From: Crocodylus rhombifer
Taxonomy: Eukaryota > Chordata > Crocodylia > Crocodylidae
NCBI GenBank assembly: GCA_038503035.1
Contig: JAVSML010001085.1
Coordinates: forward strand, 1 to 64,000
Length of the DNA: 64,000 nucleotides
Direction of reading: 5' to 3'
Of this stretch, positions 23,938 to 35,253 are shown piece by piece. Both the position numbers and the translations under genes were made by a program. A model generated the notes under the pieces. It was not told the DNA's origin, searched no databases, and worked only from the letters and a program-made list of their open reading frames with translations. Position 1 is the first letter of the stretch. Each line of letters begins with the position of its first letter.

Positions 23938-25672
23938 ATTCACCGGGTAACATGGGGCCCCTGCACGACATGCTTGGCAATCTGGTGGTTGCACCAGATG
24001 ATAAAGCTGACCTCTTTAACAAATTCTTTGCCTCCATTTTTCTGAGCAGAGACTGGGACAGCCCCCACACTGGGATTCTGGACAGACTAAGGAGAGGCAC
24101 CACCCGGGCAAGGGTCAGAGAGGACCTAGTTAGGGAACTTTCGAGAGGCTACACATGTTTAAATCAGCAGGTCCAGATGATCTCCATCCCAAGGTGTTGA
24201 GGGAATTGGCAGAGATCATTGCAGGACCCCTGGCATGGCTTTATGAGCACTCGTGGTGCTCTGGCCAGGTGCCAGAGGACTGGAAAAGGGCCAATGTGGT
24301 CCCCATTTTCAAAAAAGGGAGGAAGGAGGACCCAGGAATCTATAGGCCTGTTAGTCTTACCCCGATCCTAGGGAAGTTCTTTGAGAAAATTATCCAGGAG
24401 CACATCTGTGGGGCACCAGCAGGGGAGATTATGCTTAGGAGCAACCAACATGGTTTCATTAAGGGCATGTCCTGTCAAACCAACCTGGTTGCCTTTTATG
24501 ACCAGGTCACAAAATCCTTAGACTCAGGTGTCACGGTGGACATAGTCTTTCTGGACTTTAGGAAGGCCTTCAACACTGTCTCTCACCTCATTCTCATTAA
24601 AAAATTAGGCGACTGTGGCATCGACACCTACACAGTCAGATGGGTCACAAATTGGCATGAGGGTCAGAGAGTGGTGGTGGATGGGTCATTTTCGACCTGG
24701 AGCAATGTGGGCAGTTGGGTCCCCCAGAGCTCAGTCCTCTGACGAAGGGGTGAAAAGCACCATGTTCAAATTCACAGACGACACTAAGATGTGGGGAGAA
24801 GTAGGCACACTAGAAGAGAGGGACAGGCTGAAAACAGATCTGGACAGGTTATAGGGGTGGGTGGACAAGAATAGGATGGGATTCAATACTGACAAGTGCA
24901 AGGTACTGCACCTAGGGAGAAAGAACCAACAGCATACCTATAGGCTGGGGAACTCCCTTCTCATTAGCACAGAGGCAGAAAAGGATCTTGGGGTCATTAT
25001 TGATTCCAAGATGAACATGGGCCGCCAATGTGAGGACACAGTCAGGAAAGCTAACCAGACCTTGTCATGCATCCATAGATGCATCACAAGCAGGTCCAAG
25101 GAGGTGATCCTCCCCCTCTATAGGACACTGGTCAGGCCACAGTTGGAGTATTGCATCCAGTTCTGGGCACTGCACTTAGGAGAGATGTGGCCAGCACTGA
25201 GAGTGTCCAAAGGAGGGTTATCCACATGGTCAGGGGGCAGCAGGGCAGGCCCTACGAAGATAGGCTATGGGACCTGAACCTGTTCAGCCTCCACAAGAGA
25301 AGGCTGAGAGGGGATCTGGTGGCTGTCTACAAACTGGCCAAGGGGGACCAGCAGGCAATGGGAGAGTCCCTGTTCCCCCAAGCACTACGAGGAGTAACAA
25401 GGAATAACGGCCATAAGTTGAGTGAGAGTAGATTCAGGCTAGATATCAGGAGGCACTACTTCACAGTCAGGGTGGCTAGGAGCTGGAAGCAACTCCAAGG
25501 GAAGTGGTGCTGGCTCCTACCCTGGGGGTCTTCAAAAGGAGGCTGGATAATCACCTTGCTGGGGTCATTTGACCCCAGCATTCTTTCCTGTCCACAGCAG
25601 GGTGTTGGACTTGATGATCTGCTCAGGACCCTTTCAAGCCTACCAACTATGAAATTATGAAACTGTGAAACT
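23938..25672 (+). mobile_element. CR1 LINE, 5'-truncated, nested in the Harbinger element
   Basis: The element starts inside ORF2 just before the reverse transcriptase and ends in the crocodilian-type CR1 tail (GGACTTGATGATCTGCTCAG, then ACTATGAAATTATGAAACT). 5' truncation is normal for LINE insertion. It is closely related to the copies at 47166-50032 and 57776-58972. It lies inside the Harbinger element and so is younger than it. Confidence 0.93.
24155..25660 (+). pseudogene. CR1 ORF2 reverse transcriptase, disrupted
   Basis: The relic of the CR1 polymerase that would copy CR1 RNA at a nicked target. Visible blocks in order are SAGPDDLHPKVLREL, PEDWKRANVVPIFKKG, YRPVSLTPILGKFFEKI, the catalytic-A region VFLDFRKAFNTVSH (the usual second Asp after AF is Asn), and the catalytic-C region KFTDDTKMW. 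C-terminal RT/thumb sequence follows (GFNTDKCKVLHLG; LYRTLVRPQLEYCIQFW). Breaks: about 45 bp that copy 47166-50032 has between QGSVL and KGVKS are missing at about 24738, shifting the frame. An in-frame TAG at 24852-24854 stands where that copy has CAG. A further frameshift lies around 25190-25260. It is non-functional. Confidence 0.9.
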
Positions 25673-25971
25673 ACAAGAAATTACAATAAAGCTAAAACAG
25701 TATAGACATATTTTTTTTACTCAGCAGTGCCATTGGTAGTCAACTGGTGAATATATGTTTTTTAAAGTACAGCCATTGCAAGCAAATGCAATATAATAGG
25801 ATAAAACACCAATTAACAATATGCTCCCATGGTCCTTTGAGTAATCCCTTGATATGATATGGATGAATGGAGGGTTGCATAGTGGGAGGGTGAGAGGGAG
25901 GCAGGAAGCCAGCCTGGTTACTGGCTTTTCCTGGTTACTGGCCCTTCTTGGTGCTGATGACCACACAACTG

Positions 25972-26105
25972 TTATGGAGTCACGGCATTACTGGAAAGTT
26001 GCAGGGTGGACTGTTATCGGATAGAGGGAGGTCAAATGTTTGGCCAGTGCTAGTGGACAGCCAGCATTTTCTTGTAAGGAAGAAGACTAAACAACCCCCA
26101 CTCAC
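25972..26105 (+). repeat. Direct repeat within the Harbinger element, copy 2
   Basis: Partner of 22785-22945, shorter by several small deletions. The repeats bracket about 3 kb that includes the nested CR1. Confidence 0.7.
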
Positions 26106-26149
26106 AAAGCTTAGTTAGGAAGGGAGGGGCCCCATCAGATAGGGGCCCC

Positions 26150-26680
26150 CTCATGTGGGAGGCCCCAGGCATGGTACCTGAGGGGCCCCCTCAGGTGAAG
26201 ATATATGGCCTGACTCAACTGGCTCGCTGAGTTGGGCCATGGATGGGTAAGGTGGGGAGAGGCATCTTGCACCCCCTTCCTGGTTACTGAACATGTCCCA
26301 GCAGGAAGATGGCTGGGTTAAGGCGGGGCTCCAGGCATGGTCCCAAAGGGGCCGCCTCAGGTGGAGAGGAATGACCAAACTCAGCTGGCTGAATCAGGCC
26401 ATGCTACTCTCTGTTACATTGTAAGTTTGGTAGGTGGGTGGGTGGGTGTGTGGGGGAGAGGGAGGGCGGCATCCTGTACCCCTTCCTGGTTACTGAGCAT
26501 GTCCCAGCAGGAAGATGGCAGGGTCAAGTGGGGGTCCCAGGCATGGTCCCAAGGGGGGCCCTCAGGTGGGGGCACCCAGGCTCAGTCCCCTAGAGGCCCC
26601 CTCTGGTGAAGATGAATGGCCCAATTCAGCTGGCTGGCTGAGTCAGGCCATATTACTCTCCATTACATTGTAACTTTGGA
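26150..26680 (+). repeat. Degenerate tandem repeat, about 170-210 bp unit, about three copies
   Basis: Recurring landmarks: CCAGGCATGG at 26165, 26331 and 26537; CTGGTTACTGA near 26280 and 26488; TCAGCTGGCTG-type words near 26213, 26376 and 26622. The units contain G-rich runs (GGTGGGTGGGTGGG near 26430). The array lies inside the Harbinger element, upstream of the transposase relic. Confidence 0.75.
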
Positions 26681-27117
26681 ATCTTTGCTGGCCACAAAGC
26701 TTAGGGAGGGAGGAGTCTCCTCAGGTTGGGGCCTGGGATTTTCTACTTTCTGTTATCCTTATTTATTTAAAATCTTCCTTCCTTCTGCAATTCAGAGAAG
26801 AAACTCAAGAAGACAGAAACCTCAAGGAGACAGAGTGGTGGGTGGGTGTCAGATGACATGTACCCCAGTCCAAAATTACATAGGCAACAATGTAGAACAA
26901 TGCAGCGAAGCATCCTCCAACATGGAAAATATGGAAGACATGGGTAAGCAGAAGGAGGAGGAGGTGGTAGCACTACTTCTGCAAATTGTGTTTACCTGGG
27001 GATTACTGCTGGAATGCTTGAGATTAATCAGAGTTGTGCTACAGTGTTCAGTGGCAAGTTGTGTTCCTGGTTTAACAGCATTAATGACAATAATAAGATA
27101 CAGGTACCCAGAGGACT

Positions 27118-27735
27118 TGGAATACACAGAGGAAAGTGAAGAAGTGGAATTTGATTGGGCTTTGTTGAGAAACCTGAAGAGGACCAGAATCCGCATGGTG
27201 TGGGCCCACGAGAGCAGCTCGGACTGGTGGGAGCGAATTGTGCTGATGTCTTGGAACGACCAGCAGTGCCTGGAGATGTTCTGAATGAAAAGGGAAACGT
27301 TCTATCGTATCTTCTCAATGCTGGGGCCCTACATCGCGAGGCAGGGTACTAACATGTGTTGGGCCATCCCACCAGACAAGAGGGTTACAATGGCCATGAT
27401 AAAACTGGCCAGCCCATTCAGCCTCCACTACATTGCAAACCAGCTTGGCATGGCTGCCTGCATGGTCGGGCTGGCAACTTGTGAGGTATGCCAGCTGCTT
27501 AAGGAGATCCCTGCAAACAAAATTATCCACGTGGCAAATCCACAGCAAGTCACAGATGACTTTAATGAGAAGGGGTTCCTGAACTATATGGGGGTTTTAG
27601 ACAGCATTCACATGCCAGTCCTATGTCCTGAGCGGGGGGGAGGACATTCACAAACAAGAAAGGATATGCCTTCGTGATCCTGCAAGCCAACATTTATAAA
27701 TTCATTTACACTTTAAATCTGTGTCCATCTACAGG
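27118..27735 (+). pseudogene. PIF/Harbinger (HARBI1-like) transposase, disrupted
   Basis: The N-terminal block SSDWWERIVLMSWNDQQCLE (27211-27270) is followed by an in-frame TGA at 27282-27284. The frame continues with ETFYRIFSMLGPY, IPPDKRVTMAMIKLASPFS, a helix-turn-helix-like ANQLGMAACMVGLATCEVC, and MGVLDSIHMPVLCP (27586-27627). In this family that position is G-x-D-G-T-H-I-P, with the first catalytic Asp (retained here). A frameshift in the G run near 27634-27645 moves the continuing KKGYAFVILQA to another frame, after which similarity fades. The stop is consistent with CGA to TGA decay at a CpG. No second or third catalytic acidic residue could be read. It is not the domesticated HARBI1 gene, which is intact and intron-bearing in vertebrates. 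Confidence 0.85.
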
Positions 27736-28756
27736 GGCATGCGGTGTCGCGAACAGGAGGTAGAAGGGAGAACGGTCAGGTGAAGGGGGAGGAAATGTGG
27801 ACTGGGCTAGGGGTTTGCTGCTTCCAGACTGTGAGTGCTTTGGGGGAGGGGGGCATTACTCATCATCACCCACATCTGAATGAGCCCCCCCCTCCAAGTA
27901 GGTGAGAAGGTTAACTATAGCTTTTGGCAGGCTAGGCAGGGTGGGGGGACCAAGCTGAACAGCAAGCCACATTTTCAAAAACATTCCAAAAACATTTATA
28001 AAACAATTTACAACACACCTTCAAAAGCCAGATATGGCACTACACAAACAGATTGACAGTGTACCAGGGCAGGGAACAGGAGGGTTCCAATGGGAGCCCC
28101 CTTTGGAAAAAAAAAGCCAGGAGAGCTCACCACTACCAACATCAACAACAGCAATTGCCAATCAAGGCGGCAACAAACACCCACCCACCAGCTACTCTAA
28201 ACCCTGAATATTTTATGATACCATAGCCGTTATCATAGCAACTATAGTAAATGAAAGAAAAAAAACGTATATTTGTAACATGGTAGGATAAGAAGGGAAA
28301 GGAATGGGAGGGGAGGATTCAAGCAGCTTGTCTTTGGGATTGGGATGGGTCTTTGGGATCATGTACTGACGGAGGGAGACCAGACCGACCAAGCATAGGT
28401 GGGAGCAAGTGACAAGGATTTTGGGGTGACCATGACTGTACCCAGGAGAGACTCCTAGTGAGAGTCAGGACTGCCCAGTGTGAGTCTGGGGGTGGGGACT
28501 GGTCAGCCTTGGTGGTTTATATGCGCCTCCTGCTGTAATACATTAGGAAAGACATAACAGGGGGTAAATTGGTATTTGACTCCCCCTACTGAAATCTGTG
28601 GGGAATGACACACAAGGCTCAACTCACCTGAAAGCGCTTTTCATGTGAACATGAATGACACGTTGTGCAAACAAAAATGCACCCAAAAAAAGCCGCTTTA
28701 TAATTTTCAGGCGGTCTGCATTAACACCCGTGTCTACATTAACACACACACCCTAA

Positions 28757-31700
28757 CTTATCACTTCTCAATTTCTAGTTGCCCCCTTTCAAAACAATGG
28801 GTTTCCCAACCTGGGAAAGGTTTTGAGGCATCAAAAAAAAAATCTATTTCTGAACTGGAACAAAATATGAACATCTTGCAAATGTCCACAAACCAAAAAT
28901 AAAAATAATCAAAAATAACTTGGTTCAGGTTAAAAAAAATATTCCCACAAAGGACCCACAAAAAGATTTTCTCCATAACAGAAAGGAGTTGTGTTGTGTT
29001 TTAGGCAGTATTTAGTAGTAACAGGAGACATTTAATTGACAATCAACTTCAGATTTATTACATTTTAAAGCATTTAGCTTTCTGCAGCTCTTTGCTTTTA
29101 TTAAACCACTTTTCCCTTTTCTGCCTTTATGTAACTTTTCCCCTTTTCTCTTCCATCACACATCATGGCATATTGTTTACTTTCAGGTCTTCAGCATCTA
29201 TTTCCTTTTAACCTTCTCTGTGCCTCCCTGCCTGGTTCCAGACTACAAAGTGGAATTGTTCTTCTATTCATTATTTGCTTCTTGCAACACCCCAAAAGTG
29301 TTAGGCACTGTACACAAACCAATGAAGGCAAAACTCTGCTTTGAATAGCTTACCCAGAGGGTGAATGTACTGAGACAATAATGCACATATGAGCAACCTC
29401 AGAAAGCCATATAAATTAAAAATAAAGAATTAAAAGGTGAAGAAACAGAAAGTACAAATGTTATTAATATTAAAATTCTTTCTTTTCAGCCATTTAAAAT
29501 GAGGTGGTCTAATAGTAACAGTAAAAGCCCCTCAGAGCAGTTCATTCCACAGCATGAGGTGCTCTCTATGCAAAATTATAGAGTTAAGAATATTCCGTTA
29601 ACACAGAGATCTGATTGGCTCAAAGGACCTAAGTGCTTTATAATCATAAGAATGCCTGTAAGTGCATATATAAATGCATAGACTAAAAATGTTCCAAGTA
29701 GACTGTGACACAATAAACCTTAACAGCTCTGTTATGGGCGAATGTGTCAAGAATCCCTGTTTTAATAACTACTTGATTATATACTTACCCAATCTAGTGA
29801 ACATTATGTGTTTGCTGGTAAGGAGTAGTGGGTAAATACATAATTAAAGAATTCTTGAAATATTCATTCTAGGTAATTTTTTTCAGCAACTAGAACAACA
29901 AAAATACTAACTTAAGAAGAGAGAGGTAATTCAGTTATAAAAAAAACCCACACTTAAACATAGTTTTAAATTTGACTTAGACAAGGGCCCAAAAATTCAA
30001 AGCTTGGACTGAAAAATCCAGGCTGACAAGTTGCAATGCTCAAAAAATGAAAGGAAGGAGAAAGAGAGGGAGAGTAGGAGAGGCACAACAGTATGAATTA
30101 AGGCTAGAATATCAACCCAGATTTTTAACCTTAATTTTTCATTTCCTGACTTGTTAATTTAGATGTGGACCCTTGATACTTATACACTTATTAATTTATA
30201 CTTCCTACAATAGGTAAACAAGAAGTGAAATTAATTCTAGTAATTCACAATGGAAAAACAGGCTAAATATTTCAATTATGCCCTTTGTTAGAGTACACAT
30301 GTATAGAGGCACCATAATCTGCTTCTATACATACTCTTCAACAACACCATGGTGGGACAAATATAGTCACTTCGCTTCAGCTTCACACGCTGATTCAGTG
30401 ATAGAATAAAGTACTTCACAGATTAGCTTAGTCTGCAGCACTTAAAGGTCAGGATTTATTGTAATGTAAATCACAAAGCAATTTTATCTTGACAGAGATT
30501 ACATACTGTTACAATATTTCTCGCTGAATCTAGTGATGCGTTTGCTTTTTCTTTGCAACTGCTGTGCAAATTGGACTTTAGCCCAGAAAAGAAAAAGAGA
30601 TGGCAGCCTGCTTGGTTTTTCAGCAACAACTTAATTTCTTCTCATATTTTTCAGAGCTCTGAAAAAGGTATTAAAAAACCCTTCCATAAATACAAGCAAA
30701 CCTTGCAGAATATGAAAGTAGTTTGTGTAGACATTAGATAGGACATTCGCTGAGTTATTTTGTAGAATAACTGATAACTTGACTCCTAGTGATCCAAGCC
30801 AAATGATCCCATTAGACTGTGCTGAAGCAGCACCATTTCATATTATTAAATATACATTCATTTAAAAATAATTATAATGCTTATATCCTGGCTAAAATTG
30901 CGAACAGTAAGAAAATTCAGTGGTGAGGTTACTACTCATTTCTTAGCTTGTCCCATTAAATTGAGTGTTACCAGGATTTCAAAATACCATACTTCTTACA
31001 AAGTACCAGTCAAAGGTGTTTGGGGATCAGCTGGGCAGCTGGCAGCACAGTGGAGAGAAACTTGGGGTTCTGGGGGTCCCCCACAAATGGTTTGTCACAT
31101 ATATCTATACTCTGGTATAGATAGCCTTATAGGTAAGGCTAAATCAGTCACCTGAACAGACTCCACCATATTTTCACACAGTATTTAAAAAAAGAGGGCC
31201 ACGTTTTCTGCTGATGTAACTCCATTTTCTCCTGATAAAACTGGTGCAGTTATTTAAGCAGAGAATTTGGCTCAAAGCATCTAATTATACTTTACCAGAA
31301 CTTCTGTGACTTGATTACCTCCTTAACAGTGTATTGATTTTTACATTGTGTTCACAATGTTGAAATGTGATTTTGCAACACCAAATCAGCATTTTCAGAA
31401 CCTTCAACATTTTGCATTTTATTTCAGCATAGATGGATGTAAAGGCATATCCCTTTGCATAAATAAGAGACAAAGACACAAAGATAACAGTATTTGTTTA
31501 TATAATTGTATATAAGGCACAAGATACGTTTGCATAGGTCACTACTATCATTATTAGGTCCATTATTTTTGTAGGAGATATACATCCTCAGTTTCAGTCA
31601 AGTATCTGTGGAGACTGTTACTTTTTCAGTATATCATCTGTTGTCTCTTGCAAAGAACACAAAACTGTGGAAAATTTCCAGGCTGTTACAACTCTATTCT

Positions 31701-32409
31701 GAGATATGAGATTCTCTGAATATACTTTTTTTTTAATTAAGAATTTTATTCCTTGAGGAAAAAAAGTGTTAAACTGACAGCCTTTGAGAGTCCATAGGTT
31801 GGACATGGATTAAGAGCAAGACATGTCTGAGTTAGAGAAGTTAGAATTGAAGACTGTATTAGTGAGATCGGTCTTGGAAGACCGCGTCCTGTCTAAGTGA
31901 CTGTACTTTTAAAAGGATGTTGGAAAACCCGAATAAGGTTCATAAAAAGATGCATGACTGATTTGTGAGCTGAAATGTATAACTTACTATCACAAACTTA
32001 AGGAGCTCAAAACGTAGTTTTCTCAAAGAGAGAAAGCTAAGGGGTGACTTTCTATTGCAGTCTATCTGTACTGCCAGAGAAAGAAGATACATGCCACAAG
32101 ATAGCTCTCCACTATACGAAAGGCATAATGAAATCAAATTACAGGAAGCTAACGTAAGAAAAATATTAACTGGAAATAAGATACAAGTTTTTAGCTCCAA
32201 AGGTAACTTATCTTTGGAATAAATTACTGATGGACAAGGTACATTCTTCATGACTTCAAGTCTTTTGAAATCAGGGTTGGATGTCTCCCTAGAAGATACG
32301 TACCAATTTGGTTACAAATTTAGGGGCTTAGTTCAGGAATTACTTAGATGACCTTATGTGTCTTCTCATTATAGTCATTCATAATTAGCCCTTTTGGCCT
32401 TAAAATCTG
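28757..32409. other. Intergenic AT-rich DNA
   Basis: Mostly unrecognised AT-rich sequence. A short L2-like remnant (29265-29345) is listed separately. No exon is evident. Confidence 0.45.
29265..29345 (+). repeat. L2/MIR-like LINE 3'-end remnant
   Basis: TGTTAGGCACTGTACACAAAC (from about 29299) followed by a TAGCTTACCCAG word resembles the widespread amniote L2-type 3' sequence with its GCACTGTACAAACAC core and following AGCTTACAATCT. It is short and old. Confidence 0.45.
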
Positions 32410-33502
32410 AGCTAGATTTAGAGAGGGGTCTTGGGCACATGAGCCCTACAACTAGATTCTCAAAAACACCAGAGGTATCTTAGGTCACCCAAGTCCCTTA
32501 GACATCTAAATTGCTGCCTAAGGTACTGCCTAAATCAAATAACAGCCCAAGCTGTGTGGCAGCTGTCACGCATGGAAACCCAGGAGGATTCACAAACTAG
32601 ACACCCCTTTACCTATCTTGCATGCAGGGTCCAAAGTAGCAGATGTCCTGCAAGCAGACCTATACCCATACAAATGAGGAAAGAGGTGGTTCCCCTTTTT
32701 TAACTTAAATGGTTCAGCAGTTAGAGCACTCTCCTGAGATGTGAAAGATCCAACTAAAATCCTTACTGCTGGATTTGAAGCATGAATTTGAGCCCAGGTC
32801 TTCCAGTTCTTAGATGAATCCCTGAAGCACTGGGCTCTCTTTGAATATTCTAGGATGGGTCTCTCTCAGTCTTGGTGGGTGATGCTGTTCCACTTTTCAT
32901 ACATAATTAAACAGTTGTTAAATCAGAGAGAGACCAAAAGAGAGAGAGGGATTCAATAGCCTAGTGGTTTACACCCTCATCTGAGATGTAGGAAAAAATC
33001 AGGTTCCAGTGACTATTTAGTTATCTATGCAAAGCTTCCATAGGCGAGAAACCAATCATAGATTATGTGATAGATCAGTGGCAAGGGCATTCTGCCAAAA
33101 GGCATGAGACTTCAAGGTGCTGGTCTGAATTGTGGGAGTTCATTGAAATTCCTGGCTGACTTCCACACTGGTGCCCTGTAGGGGGATTGATGAAAAAAGG
33201 CTTACCTGACTTAGACACCTCCTCACTCCTGGACAGGGTTCATGTCTGTGAATCCCAAGCACAGACAAGTACCTAGGGCTTATGTCCCATCCATCTCCTT
33301 GATTTTCTAACTGCTAGCTCAGGCAGCTTCTACTTCAGTGTTCTGGCTTTTGAAAATCCCATTATGGGGAGCCCAGGTCTCCCCATCCCTTGTATAGGGA
33401 GGGTAGGTGCCCAAGTTGAAGGCTGTTATCTCTACATGGCAGCAGGTGCTCAAAAATGTGGTACAGCAATGCTGGCCGAAATTCCCCTTGTGAATCTAGC
33501 CC
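32410..33502 (+). mobile_element. Non-autonomous element with tRNA-like internal modules
   Basis: The left end (AGCTAGATTTAGAGAGGGGT, 32410) and the reverse complement of the right end (GGGCTAGATTCACAAGGGGA) form imperfect terminal inverted repeats about 1.1 kb apart. Inside are three tRNA-like tracts. TGGTTCAGCAGTTAGAGC (32710) and TAGCCTAGTGGTTTACA (32957) both start with an exact match to the Pol III box A pattern TRGYNNANNNG. A weaker TAGATCAGTGG lies at 33071. Box-B-like words follow the first (GATCCAAC, 32748) and second (GGTTCCAG, 33002). I recall similar 'gttagagcact...gggatgtgg' repeats in turtle and crocodile genomes. No coding capacity. Confidence 0.5.
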
Positions 33503-33668
33503 TATGAATTTTGTGCATATCACTTCATTATTATACCTAAAACCTAATCTCCAATTACTAAATATTTTCCTTAGCATTTCTAGGAAGAATAACAAATAAG
33601 ACTGAGAAATAAGGGCCAATTTTTAAAATTTCAGTCCTCATTTCGGAGCGGGACTAGAAAACCTGACA

Positions 33669-33819
33669 CAGACCTATACCTATTTGTATAGTAGAGTAGA
33701 TATACAGTTGTGGTGACTGTGTATACTGTTAAAAATGAATCATTAAAAATCTGCTTCTTAAGTGTGCAGGAACTCTTTTAGCATCATCTCAATTCTAGTC
33801 AGAAAGAATGCTTTTAAAT
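33669..33819 (+). repeat. Dispersed repeat, copy 1 (partner at 35101-35253)
   Basis: About 150 bp with strong similarity to 35101-35253. The most similar part includes AAAAATCTGCTTCTTAAGT and GCATCATCTCAATTCTAGTC, identical in both. Confidence 0.85.
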
Positions 33820-35100
33820 AGTCCATACAGTTTCCTCATAGATTTAATTAAGGATGAAAAAGCCAATTTGTCCAAGGGAAGCATCAACCTAAATGTTCAC
33901 CCACATAGTCACCTTACCTTTTTGGGGTTAGGTTATCATACTCTTAAGTACACTGAACAGGGCCTAAATACTGAGTAATCCTAATGGAGTCAATTGAGGA
34001 GTAAGGTACTGTTTGCTGTGAGTAAATGCATCACAATCTGGAAATATCTGAGTAAATATTGCTAGTCCTTCTTAGAGCCTTTCTGCCTTCCATTCTGTAT
34101 TTTTAAACTTAGCAATGGGGAGAGATCAGGAATGTCTGCTTTTGTGTGTGGAAAACACAGAATAGAGGTTCTGAGGGCAGGAAGACAAAATGTCTGGTTC
34201 AGGAGATTCAGAAGAAGAAAAAGAATTATTTTTATGAAGTTATCACAGTTCTGAATTCATGTAGTAACTTGATAAGAAGGTAAATGTTGCTGCCAGTTTC
34301 ACGGCTTTATAACCGCATTAATTTTGAGTCTGTGAGCATTGTGGGTTTCAGATCCCAGGTTCATTGAGCAGCATTTGCAGTTAGAACAAGGAAATGCAGA
34401 TTCTAATTGAAAACTCAACGTGCTGATGATCTGTGTGCAAATTAGGCCTGTAATCTGGAATTCTATTAAACCAATAAAGGCAATACTATGTTTTCAGATG
34501 CTTTTTGAAGCACAATCACACTTGAAGGTATTTTAAGAAAAATCAACTTGTCTGTTAAAGATGCAGAGCAAAGATATATGTACTGCTTGTACCACTGCTG
34601 TACATTTTGTGTTTAGCTGAAGTGGCAACTTAGTAGAATCTGATGGATTTGGTGGATTCCTTTTATTGACTTGCCACCATTTAAATTTGCTTTTCTTTTA
34701 TGTGATAGGGTTTCAAAATGCAAATAAGGCAAAGAAGGCTATGTATAAAATCCATCAAATTCCACTGGGCTGAGCCCCAAGGTTGAGTAAAGATGCCAAT
34801 TAGTATTCACAATACTGACTTCTAATGAGCATGAAAAGCAAGTGCTAGTAAAAAAGCAAAATCCATGTAATTCTACAATTTGTCAAACTCTGTAATCTTG
34901 ACTGTATTTTGAAATAATACAATAATTTGTAAGGGATTTTTGAACCCCATTAATATACTTTTCAAGATGTAAGTGACAGCATAGCAAACCGTCAAATAAC
35001 AAGACCATTTTATATACCAAGAAGCAAGAACTCACACTAATTATTTCCTTGTTCTCACTAGTTTTGTAATTTTACACATGTGCTTATGCAATCATTGAAG
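33820..35100. other. Intergenic DNA between the two repeat copies, no recognisable repeats
   Basis: The stretch about 34260-34900 has no recognised repeats, low CpG and many AT-rich homeobox-like words (TTAATT, CTAATTG, CAAATTAG). It is a candidate for conserved non-coding sequence by its look only. Confidence 0.35.
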
Positions 35101-35253
35101 CAGACCTAGATCTATTTGCATAGTATAGTAGATGCACAGTTAATGTGGAGACTTTGTATACTGGAAAAATAAATAAATAAAAATCTGCTTCTTAAGTTTG
35201 CAGGGACTCTTTTGGCATCATCTCAATTCTAGTCAGAGGGAACACTTTTAAAT
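35101..35253 (+). repeat. Dispersed repeat, copy 2 (partner at 33669-33819)
   Basis: Same orientation as the partner, 1.43 kb downstream. It carries an extra (AAAT)n-like stretch near 35166-35180. Confidence 0.85.

Larger units (their letters stand above)
21593..28753 (+). mobile_element. PIF/Harbinger DNA transposon, about 7.2 kb, disabled, with a nested CR1
   Basis: The left end GGGCTTATGTAGATGA and the reverse complement of the right end, GGGTGTGTGTGTTAATGTAG, both start with GGG and share a TTATGTAG/TTAATGTAG core. Both termini abut TAA (21590-21592 and 28754-28756), the TWA target duplication characteristic of PIF/Harbinger. A plus-strand Harbinger transposase relic lies inside at 27118-27735, which independently supports the superfamily. 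The subterminal regions also show GCATTTGTGTTTGCA on the left against GCATTTTTGTTTGCA on the right. A CR1 (23938-25672) was inserted later. The second MYB-like protein these elements normally encode was not recognised. Confidence 0.7.

Noticed and set aside
24155..24742. 195-codon open frame as a host reverse-transcriptase-like gene
   Set aside because: It is CR1 ORF2 with a canonical CR1 3' end, an internal deletion and stops.
27285..27677. Possible domesticated HARBI1 gene
   Set aside because: The frame has an in-frame stop upstream and a frameshift downstream and sits within an element with TIRs and a TAA duplication, so it is a dead transposon.
32710..32770. Genuine tRNA gene
   Set aside because: Box A fits but box B has mismatches, the acceptor stem does not pair, and the segment is embedded in a transposon-like repeat.
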